Assembly: GCF_022763525.1 (NCBI RefSeq)
Contig: NZ_JALEGG010000191.1
Location: 1-38,154 of the forward strand
Reading direction: 5' to 3'
Length of the DNA: 38,154 nucleotides
Source: Acidovorax sp.
GTDB lineage: Bacteria; Pseudomonadota; Gammaproteobacteria; Burkholderiales; Burkholderiaceae_C
Positions within the stretch are counted from its first letter, which is position 1. Each line of letters begins with the position of its first letter. The notes beneath the pieces were generated by a model. The model was not told where the DNA came from. It ran no database searches and worked only from the letters and a program-made list of their open reading frames with translations. Both the position numbers and the translations under genes were made by a program. Positions 24,798 through 32,184 of the stretch are shown piece after piece.

Positions 24798-25226
24798 TCA
24801 AAGGCAGCCAGCGGTCTCCTCCTCTTCGATGCGGGGATAGAAGTCATGGTCTTCGCGCTGCATGCGCTCGAACACGCGGCGCAGCACCACGTTGGCCTCA
24901 TTGCGGAAAGCTTGCGCGTCGCGCCGCACGCATTCGGCCCTGTTCCAGCGCCGAGCAAACGCGTCGTACGCGCTGGCAATCGACGCCATCTCACTCTGGT
25001 ACTGGCGGCCCATGCGCGCGAGTTCGGCGTTGCCGCCGCGCTGCAATGCGGGGTACAGCACCTGGTCTTCCACGGCCAGGTGCAGCTTGATGGTGCCGCT
25101 CATCGCCACGATGCCCTGGGCGATGCCCGTGGCGTTGGCCTCGACGCCCGCATGGGCCAGTGCGCGCAGGGCAGCAATGCTGCGCAGGATGTCGGTGTGC
25201 TGGTGCTTGAACTTGTCGAGATTCAT
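24798..25226 (-). CDS. Hemerythrin HHE-domain protein
   Basis: A 142-residue four-helix protein with metal-ligand residues spaced as in hemerythrins: KHQHTDIL near the start, then IKLHLAVEDQVLYPAL (H-x3-E) and REDHDFYPRIEEEE near the end. Such di-iron proteins bind oxygen or NO, or help repair iron-sulfur centres. It lacks the N-terminal ScdA domain of the YtfE repair proteins, so it is the simple type. It starts 81 bp after the norB stop on the same strand and ends before a strong terminator, so it is most likely in the NorR-controlled NO-response transcript. An upstream start at 25268 is possible but gives a Pro-rich non-homologous extension. Confidence 0.85.
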   Translation of the reverse strand: MNLDKFKHQHTDILRSIAALRALAHAGVEANATGIAQGIVAMSGTIKLHLAVEDQVLYPALQRGGNAELARMGRQYQSEMASIASAYDAFARRWNRAECVRRDAQAFRNEANVVLRRVFERMQREDHDFYPRIEEEETAGCL

Positions 25227-25307
25227 GGTCGCGTGTCCTGGTGGGAGGGGTGAAGGTGGCGCTGCCATCGCTTGTGGCGGGCAGCGCTGAGGGATGGGCC
25301 GACAGCC

Positions 25308-27587
25308 TCAGCGGGAGGCCCGCGCCAGCGGGGCGCCAGCGGCTTGCGGCAGACGCGAGCCGAACAGCCCGCTCACCACTTGCCAGGCCATGGCCAGCGC
25401 GCCGACGATGAAGACCACGTCGCCAAAGGTGCGCACCCAGCGCAGGGTCTGCATGAAGGGCTGCTGCATGAAGGCTTCGCCCCGGGCGTACCACAGGCCT
25501 TCGCTCACGCTGGCGTGGAACTGGAACAGGCCGATGGGCAGCAGGCTGGTGGCAATCATCAGCACCAGGCCGGCGTTGAGCCACCAGAAGCCCGTCTTCA
25601 TGATCCGTTCGCTGAACACCAATTGCGGGCGGATGTAGCGCAGCACCAGCAGCGTGAAGCCCAGCGCCAGGAAGCCATACACACCGAACAGCGCAGCGTG
25701 AGCATGCACCGGCGTGGTGTTGAGGCCCTGCAGGTAATACAGCGCAATCGGCGGGTTGATCATGAAGCCGAAGACGCCCGCGCCCAGCATGTTCCAGAAG
25801 GCCACGGCCACGAAGCACATGAGGGGCCACTTGAGGTTGGCCATCCACTTCGCGCGGTGCTGCAGGCGCCAGTGTTCCCAGGCCTCATGGCCCAGCACCA
25901 CCAGGGGCACCACTTCCAGCGCACTGAACGATGCGCCCACAGCCATCACCGGCGTGGTGGTGCCCGCGAAGTACAGGTGATGGAAGGTGCCGGGCACGCC
26001 GCCCAGCATGAACAGCGATGCCGAGGCCAGGCTGGCCGCCGTGGCCATGCGGGGCGACACGAGGCCCAGCGTTGAGAAGATGAAGGCCAGCGCCGTGGTG
26101 GCGAACACTTCAAAGAAGCCCTCGACCCACAGGTGCACCACCCACCAGCGCCAGTACTCCATCACCGACAGGTGGGTGCGCTCGCCGTAGAAGAAGCCCG
26201 CACCGTAGAACAGGCCGATGGCCACCACCGAGGCGGTGAGCAGCGCCAGCAGGTTCTTGTCGCCGGGCTGGCGGAACGCGGGCACGATGCCGCGCAGCAT
26301 CAGCACCAGCCAGAACGCCACGCCAGTGAATTTGCCGATCTGCCACAGCCGGCCCAGGTCCACGTATTCATAGCCCTGGTGGCCGAGCCAGAAGTTCCAC
26401 TCCGGCGGCATGATCTGCGCAATGGCCAGGTAGTTGCCGGCGAACGAGCCGACGACGACCACCACCAGCGCCCAGAAGAGGATGTCGACGCCCAGCTTCT
26501 GGTAGGCCGGGTCCTTGCCGCCATGGATCAGCGGCGCGAGGAACAACCCTGCGGCCAGGAAGCCGGTGGCGATCCAGAACAGCGCGCTCTGGATGTGCCA
26601 GGTGCGCACCAGCGCATAGGGAAACCACTGCGACACGTTGATGCCATAGAACTGCTGGCCTTCCACCGTGTAGTGCGCGGTGAAGCCGCCCAGCATGACC
26701 TGGAAGCTGAACAGCGCCACGATGAGGAACAGGTATTTGCCCAGGGCGCGCTGCGACGGCGTGAGCGGCACACGCGAGAGCGGGTCGTGCTTCGGCGGCT
26801 CGGGGTCGGTCTCGTCGTGTTTGCGCAAAAACGCCCAGCCCCAGACGAGGAAGCCCACACCGGCCATCATCACGACCACGCTCATCACTGACCAGACCAT
26901 GTTCTCGCCCGTGGGCTTGTTGCCGATCAGCGGCTCGTGGGGCCAGTTGTTGGTGTACGTTGCCGTGGTGCCAGGCCGTTCGGTGGCGGCGGCCCAGGCC
27001 GTCCAGAAGAAGAAGCCCGTCATCTGCGCCCGGCGTTCGCGGCTGGGCAGGGTGTTCTCCTTCATGGCGAAGTGTTCGCGGGTCTTCTGCAGCGCGGGCG
27101 CGTCGCTGAAGAGCTGGTCGTAGTAGTGGGCCGTGAGGGCAATGGCATCGGCCCGCGTGGTGGACACCGTGGCCACGCCCGTTTCGGGGTTGTAGGTGTT
27201 GGTGCGGTACTCCGTCTTCAAGCGGTCGCGCAGCACCGCCTTGGCGGCGGCGTCCAGCTCGGCAAACGACTTGCCGTGCGCGCGCTCGGCCGCCACTTCC
27301 AGCCAGTTCTCCAGCTCGCGGTGCAGCCAGTCGGCCGTCCAGTCGGGTGCCTGGTAGGCACCGTGGCCCCAGATGGAACCCAGCTGCATGCCCCCCACCG
27401 ATTGCCAGGCGGTCTGCCCGTCCAGGATGCTGTCGTGCGTGAACAGCACCTCCTCGCCGGCCGTGGCGAACTTGGCCGGGATGGGCGGCGCCGTGCGATA
27501 GACCTCGGCGCCGTAGTAGCCCAGCAGGCTGAAGGTGACGATGAGCACGCCGATCAGCGTGAACCAAAGCTTGCGGTAGTTACCCAT
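25308..27587 (-). CDS. norB: Quinol-dependent nitric oxide reductase (qNor)
   Basis: A 759-residue integral membrane enzyme reducing two NO to N2O with quinol electrons. Its length and the fused N-terminal cytochrome-c-like periplasmic part (about residues 35-220, without a CXXCH motif) mark the quinol type rather than NorBC. Catalytic-core features are YWRWWVVHLWVEGFFEVFA, GTFHHLYFAG and NTTPVHAHAALFGVYGF, which carry the haem and Fe-B histidines and the conserved glutamates. About 14 hydrophobic segments are present. ATG 27587 has GAGGAGG just upstream. It diverges from norR, with a sigma-54 promoter and three NorR sites between them; it detoxifies NO or completes denitrification. Confidence 0.95.
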   Translation of the reverse strand: MGNYRKLWFTLIGVLIVTFSLLGYYGAEVYRTAPPIPAKFATAGEEVLFTHDSILDGQTAWQSVGGMQLGSIWGHGAYQAPDWTADWLHRELENWLEVAAERAHGKSFAELDAAAKAVLRDRLKTEYRTNTYNPETGVATVSTTRADAIALTAHYYDQLFSDAPALQKTREHFAMKENTLPSRERRAQMTGFFFWTAWAAATERPGTTATYTNNWPHEPLIGNKPTGENMVWSVMSVVVMMAGVGFLVWGWAFLRKHDETDPEPPKHDPLSRVPLTPSQRALGKYLFLIVALFSFQVMLGGFTAHYTVEGQQFYGINVSQWFPYALVRTWHIQSALFWIATGFLAAGLFLAPLIHGGKDPAYQKLGVDILFWALVVVVVGSFAGNYLAIAQIMPPEWNFWLGHQGYEYVDLGRLWQIGKFTGVAFWLVLMLRGIVPAFRQPGDKNLLALLTASVVAIGLFYGAGFFYGERTHLSVMEYWRWWVVHLWVEGFFEVFATTALAFIFSTLGLVSPRMATAASLASASLFMLGGVPGTFHHLYFAGTTTPVMAVGASFSALEVVPLVVLGHEAWEHWRLQHRAKWMANLKWPLMCFVAVAFWNMLGAGVFGFMINPPIALYYLQGLNTTPVHAHAALFGVYGFLALGFTLLVLRYIRPQLVFSERIMKTGFWWLNAGLVLMIATSLLPIGLFQFHASVSEGLWYARGEAFMQQPFMQTLRWVRTFGDVVFIVGALAMAWQVVSGLFGSRLPQAAGAPLARASR

Positions 27588-27660
27588 GGCGGGCCTCCTC
27601 TTTCGGCAGAACAGCAGTAACAACAACGGGGCGACGCCAGCGCGTGCTGGCTGTGCGGGT

Positions 27661-27682
27661 GGCCGCCGCCTTCGGGGCGGCC
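27661..27682 (-). other. GC-rich hairpin in the norB 5' leader
   Basis: GGCCGCC (27661-27667) pairs with GGCGGCC (27676-27682) around a GCCTTCGG loop. It lies within the roughly 150-base leader predicted from the sigma-54 promoter. Its role is unknown. Confidence 0.45.
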
Positions 27683-27748
27683 TGGGGGCAGGGTGGTCTT
27701 AAGGTCATGGTGGGGATGGATGGGTGGATCAGGTTTGCTCCTTACTTC

Positions 27749-27763
27749 GCAAGCCCCAGGCCA
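27749..27763 (-). promoter_or_regulatory. Sigma-54 promoter of norB
   Basis: On the minus strand TGGCCTGGGGCTTGC has the GG and GC of the -24/-12 elements ten bases apart and matches TGGCAC-N5-TTGC well. It lies 162 bp upstream of the norB start and downstream of the three NorR sites, as an enhancer-dependent promoter should. Confidence 0.72.
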
Positions 27764-27792
27764 GGCACGTATCCCTTTCAAAACAAGCACTT

Positions 27793-27808
27793 ACACCGAA
27801 CACGGTGT
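27793..27808. promoter_or_regulatory. Inverted repeat overlapping the first NorR site
   Basis: ACACCG-AACA-CGGTGT is a perfect 6-4-6 inverted repeat that overlaps the first GGT-N7-ACC element. It may extend the operator or bind another factor. Confidence 0.35.
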
Positions 27809-27861
27809 TTATTACCCTCGATGAATCGGGTTTAATTCACCCCAACGAGGTAATAAAAACC
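27804..27861. promoter_or_regulatory. Three NorR binding sites (GGT-N7-ACC)
   Basis: GGT-GTTTATT-ACC (27804-27816), GGT-TTAATTC-ACC (27829-27841) and GGT-AATAAAA-ACC (27849-27861) fit the Ralstonia NorR element exactly. The last ends on the base before the norR ATG, which suggests that NorR limits its own synthesis while activating norB. Confidence 0.85.
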
Positions 27862-29421
27862 ATGGACCACAGTCCCCTACTGGCCGACCTGGCCACCGAC
27901 CTGCCCCAGGCCGTGCGCCTGCAGCGGCTGGCCGATCACCTGCGCACCCGCTTTCATTGCGGCGCCGTGGCCTTGCTGCAGCTGGAGGAGGGCCATCTGC
28001 GCCCCCTGGCGGTGGAAGGCCTGGTGCGCGAGGCCCTGGGGCGGCGCTTTGCGGTCAGCCAGCACCCCCGGCTGGCGGCTATCCTGGCGCGCCGCGAAGT
28101 GACCTGCTTCGACCACGACAGCACCTTGCCCGACCCCTACGACGGCCTGCTCGACACCCTGGTGGGCGAACCCCTGCCCGTGCACGACTGCATGGGAGTG
28201 AGCCTGTGGGTGGACGGCCAGCCCTGGGGCGTGCTGACGCTCGATGCACTGCAGACCGGCACGTTTGGCGAGGCGTCCCGCGCCGCACTGGCCGACTGCA
28301 AGGTGCTGGTGGAGGCGGCCGTACGCATCTCGCGGCTGGAGCGCGAGGTGCAGGCGCTGCGCAATGCGCCCCCCGCGCGCGGCCCCGACGACGAGCGCGC
28401 CCCGCGCGCGGGTGACGCCGACCTGGACATCGTCGGCCAGAGCGCGCCCCTGCTGCGGCTGCTGCACGAGCTGGAGGTCGTGGCGGGCTCGGATCTGCCC
28501 GTGCTGCTGCTGGGCGAAACCGGCGTGGGCAAGGAGCTTTTCGCCCGCCGGCTGCACCGGCAGTCGCCGCGCGCTGCCCGCCCGCTGGTTCACGTGAATT
28601 GCGCGGCGCTGCCCGAGTCGCTGGCCGAAAGCGAGCTCTTCGGCCACGTGCGCGGCGCGTTCTCCGGCGCGGTGACCGACCGCCCTGGCCGCTTCGAGGC
28701 CGCCGAGGGCGGCACGCTGTTCCTCGACGAGGTGGGCGAGCTCCCGTTGGCCGTGCAGGCCAAGCTGCTGCGCACGCTGCAGAACGGCGAAATCCAGCGC
28801 CTGGGGGCCGACCGGCCGCGCCGTGTGGACGTGCGCGTGATCGCCGCCACCAACCGCAACCTGCGCGAGCAGGTGACTGCGGGCGCCTTCCGCGCAGACC
28901 TGTACCACCGGCTGTCGGTGTACCCCGTGCCCATCCCGCCGCTGCGCGAGCGCGGCAACGATGTGCTGTTGATCGCGGGGCGCTTTCTGGAGCTCAACCG
29001 CGCCCGCCTGGGCCTGCGCAGCCTGCGGCTGTCCACCGCCGCGCAGGACGCGCTGCGCCGCTACCCCTGGCCCGGCAACGTCCGCGAGCTGGAGCATGTG
29101 ATCAGCCGCGCGGCGCTCAAGGCGCTGAGCCGCGGCGTGAACCGCACCGATATCGTGACGCTGGAGGCTGCCCTGCTCGACCTGGATGCCGAGGGTGGCG
29201 GCATGCCTCGCACCCCGCTGGCAGCTGCGGCTGCAGAAGAATCGCCCGTGCCCGCCACGGCCGGCGGCCCGCTGCGCGACGCCGTGGACGCCTGCCAGCG
29301 CCAGGCCATCGCGCAGGCCCTGGCCCGCCACCAGGGCAACTGGGCTCGGGCCGCACGCGACCTGGAAGTGGACGCCAGCAACCTGCACAAACTGGCCCGG
29401 CGGCTGGGCATCAAACCATGA
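27862..29421 (+). CDS. norR: NO-responsive sigma-54-dependent activator NorR
   Basis: A 519-residue enhancer-binding protein. The N-terminal GAF domain (about 20-180) keeps the iron-site residues of E. coli NorR: LPDPYDG, VHDCMG and TLDAL. The AAA+ domain (about 190-420) has Walker A GETGVGKE at about 218, the sigma-54 contact loop GAFSGA at about 265 (usually GAFTGA) and DEVGELPL. A Fis-type helix-turn-helix ends the protein ([19 protein letters not shown]). The ATG at 27862 is used; the frame extends upstream across the operators but without homology. NO binding to the GAF iron frees the ATPase to activate norB. Confidence 0.93.
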   Translation: MDHSPLLADLATDLPQAVRLQRLADHLRTRFHCGAVALLQLEEGHLRPLAVEGLVREALGRRFAVSQHPRLAAILARREVTCFDHDSTLPDPYDGLLDTLVGEPLPVHDCMGVSLWVDGQPWGVLTLDALQTGTFGEASRAALADCKVLVEAAVRISRLEREVQALRNAPPARGPDDERAPRAGDADLDIVGQSAPLLRLLHELEVVAGSDLPVLLLGETGVGKELFARRLHRQSPRAARPLVHVNCAALPESLAESELFGHVRGAFSGAVTDRPGRFEAAEGGTLFLDEVGELPLAVQAKLLRTLQNGEIQRLGADRPRRVDVRVIAATNRNLREQVTAGAFRADLYHRLSVYPVPIPPLRERGNDVLLIAGRFLELNRARLGLRSLRLSTAAQDALRRYPWPGNVRELEHVISRAALKALSRGVNRTDIVTLEAALLDLDAEGGGMPRTPLAAAAAEESPVPATAGGPLRDAVDACQRQAIAQALARHQGNWARAARDLEVDASNLHKLARRLGIKP

Positions 29422-29427
29422 CTCACC

Positions 29428-29476
29428 AAAATTGATAGCTGCTTGCGCTTGATATACAAGCGCTGCGGGCCATCTG
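29428..29476 (+). repeat. Dispersed boundary repeat, copy 5
   Basis: AAATTGATAGCTGCTTGCGC followed by TTGATATACAAGCGCTGCGGGCCATCTGG. The hairpin GCGCTTG/CAAGCGC is intact. It begins seven bases after the norR stop and ends 57 bases before ilvA. Confidence 0.85.
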
Positions 29477-29533
29477 GATGTCCAACCTCATTTCGAGCGC
29501 AGCCGAGCCCCCGGGCTGCGCCACAATCGCGCC

Positions 29534-30733
29534 ATGCTGACCCTCCAAGACATCCGCGACGCCGCCACCCGCCTGCAAGGCCAGGTGCTGGACACCCCCT
29601 GTGTGGAATCCAAGACGCTCTCGCAGATCGTGGGTGCGCAGGTGTTCCTCAAGTTCGAGAACCTGCAGTTCACCGCCTCGTTCAAGGAACGCGGTGCGTG
29701 CAACCGGCTCGCGCTGCTTTCCGACGCGGAACGCGCGCGAGGGGTGGTGGCCATGAGCGCTGGCAACCACGCGCAGGGCGTGGCCTACCACGCGCAACGC
29801 CTGGGCCTGCGGGCGGTGATCGTGATGCCGCGCTTCACGCCCGGCGTGAAGGTGGAGCGCACGCGCGGCTTCGGCGCCGAAGTGGTGCTGCATGGCGACA
29901 CGCTGGAGGAAGCCCGCGCGCATGCTTACGCCCTGGCCGACGCCCAGGGCCTCACCTTTGTACACCCGTATGACGACGAGGCCATTGCCGCAGGCCAGGG
30001 GACGGCGGCGCTGGAGATGCTGGCTGCCCAGCCCGACCTGGACGTGCTGGTCATTGCCATCGGCGGCGGCGGGCTGATTGCGGGCATGGCCACGGCCGCC
30101 AAGGCGATCAAGCCCGGCATCGAGATCGTGGGCGTGCAGGCCTCGCGTTTCCCGTCCATGGTCAACGCGCTGCGGGGCACGAAGCATCCCCAGGGCACGT
30201 CCACCATCGCCGAAGGCATTGCCGTGGGCACGCCCGGCAAGATCACGCAGGAGGTGGTGAAGCGCCTGGTGGACGACCTGCTGCTGGTGGACGAAGGCGA
30301 CATCGAGCAAGCCGTGCTGATGCTGCTGGAAATCGAAAAGACCCTGGTCGAGGGCGCGGGCGCCGCGGGGCTCGCCGCGCTGGTGCGCCACCCCGAACGG
30401 TTCAGGGGCAAGCGTGTCGGGCTGGTGCTGTCGGGCGGCAACATCGACCCGCTGCTGCTGGCGGCCATCATCGAACGTGGCATGGTGCGCTCGGGGCGGC
30501 TGGCACGCATCAAGGTGAGCGCGCGCGACGTGCCCGGCGTGCTGGCCCGCATCACGGCCACCGTGGCTGACGCCGGTGCCAACATCGAGGAGGTGCACCA
30601 CCAACGCGCCTTCACCATGCTGGCCGCGCAGAACGTGGAAATCGAATTGGTGCTGCAGACCCGGGGCAAAGCCCATGTGGAAGAGGTGCTGGGCCAGCTG
30701 CGTGCGGGCGGCATGGAGGCCGCACTGATCTAA
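29534..30733 (+). CDS. ilvA: Threonine ammonia-lyase (threonine dehydratase)
   Basis: A 399-residue PLP enzyme converting threonine to 2-oxobutanoate, the first step to isoleucine. The PLP lysine is Lys51 in FTASFKERGACN, the phosphate-binding glycine loop is AIGGGGLIAG, and SAGNHAQGVAYHA is conserved. The C-terminal ACT domain (about 325-399: IKVSARDVPGVLARITATV) is single, as in the 400-residue type, not the two-ACT IlvA of E. coli. A -10-like CACAAT ends six bases before the ATG, without a ribosome site, so the mRNA may be leaderless. Whether it serves biosynthesis or catabolism is not decided by sequence. Confidence 0.92.
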   Translation: MLTLQDIRDAATRLQGQVLDTPCVESKTLSQIVGAQVFLKFENLQFTASFKERGACNRLALLSDAERARGVVAMSAGNHAQGVAYHAQRLGLRAVIVMPRFTPGVKVERTRGFGAEVVLHGDTLEEARAHAYALADAQGLTFVHPYDDEAIAAGQGTAALEMLAAQPDLDVLVIAIGGGGLIAGMATAAKAIKPGIEIVGVQASRFPSMVNALRGTKHPQGTSTIAEGIAVGTPGKITQEVVKRLVDDLLLVDEGDIEQAVLMLLEIEKTLVEGAGAAGLAALVRHPERFRGKRVGLVLSGGNIDPLLLAAIIERGMVRSGRLARIKVSARDVPGVLARITATVADAGANIEEVHHQRAFTMLAAQNVEIELVLQTRGKAHVEEVLGQLRAGGMEAALI

Positions 30734-30827
30734 GAACGTGTTTACGATCTAAGCTGCCACAAGGTTTTGTGCTCTGCCCGCCGCACCGCGGCTAGAATTG
30801 CGCAAGTTTTAAGCATCTGGAGACCCC

Positions 30828-30974
30828 ATGTCCGACCACAACACTTCCCACGCCGCCGCAACGCCCTCGACCGACCCCGTGGAGAACGTCGTCTCCGTGG
30901 TTCCCGTGGTGCTGCCGGTGGTGGGCGGCATCATGATGTTCCTGCTGGCGTTCATCGCCGTGTACATGGCCTGA
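30828..30974 (+). CDS. Small single-helix membrane protein of 48 residues, unknown
   Basis: The frame encodes [17 protein letters not shown], then a hydrophobic stretch rich in Val ([14 protein letters not shown]) and [14 protein letters not shown] to the end. It has GGAG at 30819-30822, five bases before the ATG, a -10-like TAGAAT at 30793-30798, and a strong terminator 24 bases after its stop. This complete transcription unit between ilvA and queC argues it is a true gene. A polar N-tail followed by a tail-anchored helix suggests inner-membrane location. Function unknown. Confidence 0.72.
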   Translation: MSDHNTSHAAATPSTDPVENVVSVVPVVLPVVGGIMMFLLAFIAVYMA

Positions 30975-30997
30975 GCACCCAAGCCACCGCACCCAAG

Positions 30998-31020
30998 CCC
31001 CGCTGCGCGGGGTTTTTTTT
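30998..31020 (+). terminator. Rho-independent terminator after the 48-residue ORF
   Basis: CCCCGC-TGC-GCGGGG (30998-31012) followed by eight T. It separates the small gene from queC, whose start is 32 bases further. Confidence 0.88.
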
Positions 31021-31051
31021 CGCCCCTTTCTTCTCTTCTTCTGGAGCTCCC

Positions 31052-31783
31052 ATGCGACCCGGACACGCCCTTGTTCTCTTCTCCGGTGGACAGGATTCCA
31101 CCGCCTGCCTGGCCTGGGCGCTCACGCACTTTGCCCATGTGGAAACCATCGGCTTCGACTATGGCCAGCGCCACCACGTGGAACTGCAGGCGCGCAAGAC
31201 GGTGCTGGCGCAGCTGCGCGAGCGCTTCCCACAGTGGCGTGACCGGCTGGACGAGGATCACATGCTGGATCTGGCCGTGCTGGGCCGCATCAGCGACACC
31301 GCCCTGACCAGCGAGACCGAAATCCAGATGACGGCCGCCGGACTGCCCAACACCTTCGTACCGGGGCGCAACCTGCTGTTCTTCAACCTGGCTGCGGCCG
31401 TGGGCTACCGGCGCGGGCTGCACACCCTGGTGGGCGGCATGTGCGAGACCGACTTTTCGGGCTACCCCGACTGCCGCGACGACACGCTCAAGGCCCTGCA
31501 GGTGGCCGTGTCGCTGGGCATGGGCCAGCGCTTCACGTTCGAAACGCCGCTGATGTGGCTGGACAAGGCCGAGACCTGGGAGCTGGCGCGCACGCTGGGC
31601 GGCGACGCGCTGGTGGAGCTGATCATCACCGAGTCCCACACCTGCTACCACGGCGTGCGGGACACCCTGCACGCCTGGGGCTACGGCTGCGGCACCTGCC
31701 CGGCCTGCGCACTGCGGCAGGCAGGCTACGAACGGTGGATGGCGGGACGCCTCCCCGAGGCGCCTGCGACGCCCTCCGCCTGA
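31052..31783 (+). CDS. queC: 7-cyano-7-deazaguanine synthase QueC
   Basis: A 243-residue PP-loop enzyme making preQ0 from 7-carboxy-7-deazaguanine, ATP and ammonia, for queuosine in tRNA position 34. The PP-loop is FSGGQDS at residues 10-16. [14 protein letters not shown] is the QueC-specific segment, and the zinc site is C-x..-CGTCPAC ([20 protein letters not shown], then TCPAC). ATG 31052 follows GGAG at 31043-31046. It stands alone directly after a terminator, so its promoter is not obvious and may lie in the short T-rich stretch or depend on read-through. Confidence 0.94.
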   Translation: MRPGHALVLFSGGQDSTACLAWALTHFAHVETIGFDYGQRHHVELQARKTVLAQLRERFPQWRDRLDEDHMLDLAVLGRISDTALTSETEIQMTAAGLPNTFVPGRNLLFFNLAAAVGYRRGLHTLVGGMCETDFSGYPDCRDDTLKALQVAVSLGMGQRFTFETPLMWLDKAETWELARTLGGDALVELIITESHTCYHGVRDTLHAWGYGCGTCPACALRQAGYERWMAGRLPEAPATPSA

Positions 31784-31940
31784 AGGGAAACACACCTGTG
31801 GCCGGGCGGAGCCCGTTCCAGAGGTGCACGGCGCACTGGCTGGCGCGCGCCGGTTTCGTCGCGGGGCAGCCCATCCACGGGCTTGGGTGAGCCGTTTTAT
31901 CAGACATAACCTAATGCTTTTTTTGCATGGATTTAGGCCC

Positions 31941-31953
31941 TGTCTGACAGACA
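31941..31953. promoter_or_regulatory. Palindromic operator candidate in the pckG promoter
   Basis: TGTCTG-A-CAGACA is a perfect odd-length palindrome ending 17 bp before the -10-like TAAAAT, so it would cover the -35 position. The binding protein is unknown. Confidence 0.45.
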
Positions 31954-32071
31954 AGCGGTCGGTGGGTTCATAAAATCGACATCCCAGCCGACCCGCGGAC
32001 TCCGTGGAAACTCGCCTCCACCCCGTGGGGCTGCGACACGCACACCCGCCCGCCGACTGAGCACGAAAGCC

Positions 32072-32158
32072 GTTTTTTCAAAGGCAGCGCTCAGCATCTG
32101 CACGTGAGCCAGGCCTTGCCGCGATCCACCGGGGTCTGTCTGCTTCCTTTGAAAAAAC
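32072..32158 (+). repeat. 13-bp inverted repeat in the pckG leader
   Basis: GTTTTTTCAAAGG (32072-32084) and CCTTTGAAAAAAC (32146-32158) are perfect complements enclosing 61 bases, ending 26 bases before the pckG ATG. In RNA this would form a long-range stem close to the ribosome site. Confidence 0.65.
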
Positions 32159-32184
32159 TGTTTTTCAACTTAGGAAGCTCCCCG

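Larger units (their letters stand above)
31784..32184. other. Intergenic leader region upstream of pckG
   Basis: No gene is visible in these 401 bases. From about 31895 the composition turns AT-rich. It holds a perfect palindrome TGTCTG-A-CAGACA (31941-31953), a -10-like TAAAAT (31971-31976) with only a weak -35, and a 13-bp perfect inverted repeat in the presumed mRNA leader (32072-32158). Together these suggest regulated transcription of pckG and a structured 5' leader of about 200 bases. Confidence 0.5.

Noticed and set aside
8771-29476. The dispersed repeats as insertion sequences or a CRISPR array
   Set aside because: They are about 48 bp, widely spaced, in both orientations, without transposase or regular spacers.
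31013-31051. A preQ1 riboswitch before queC
   Set aside because: Only about 40 bases, T- and C-rich, lie between the terminator and the start; no pseudoknot-like element could be drawn.
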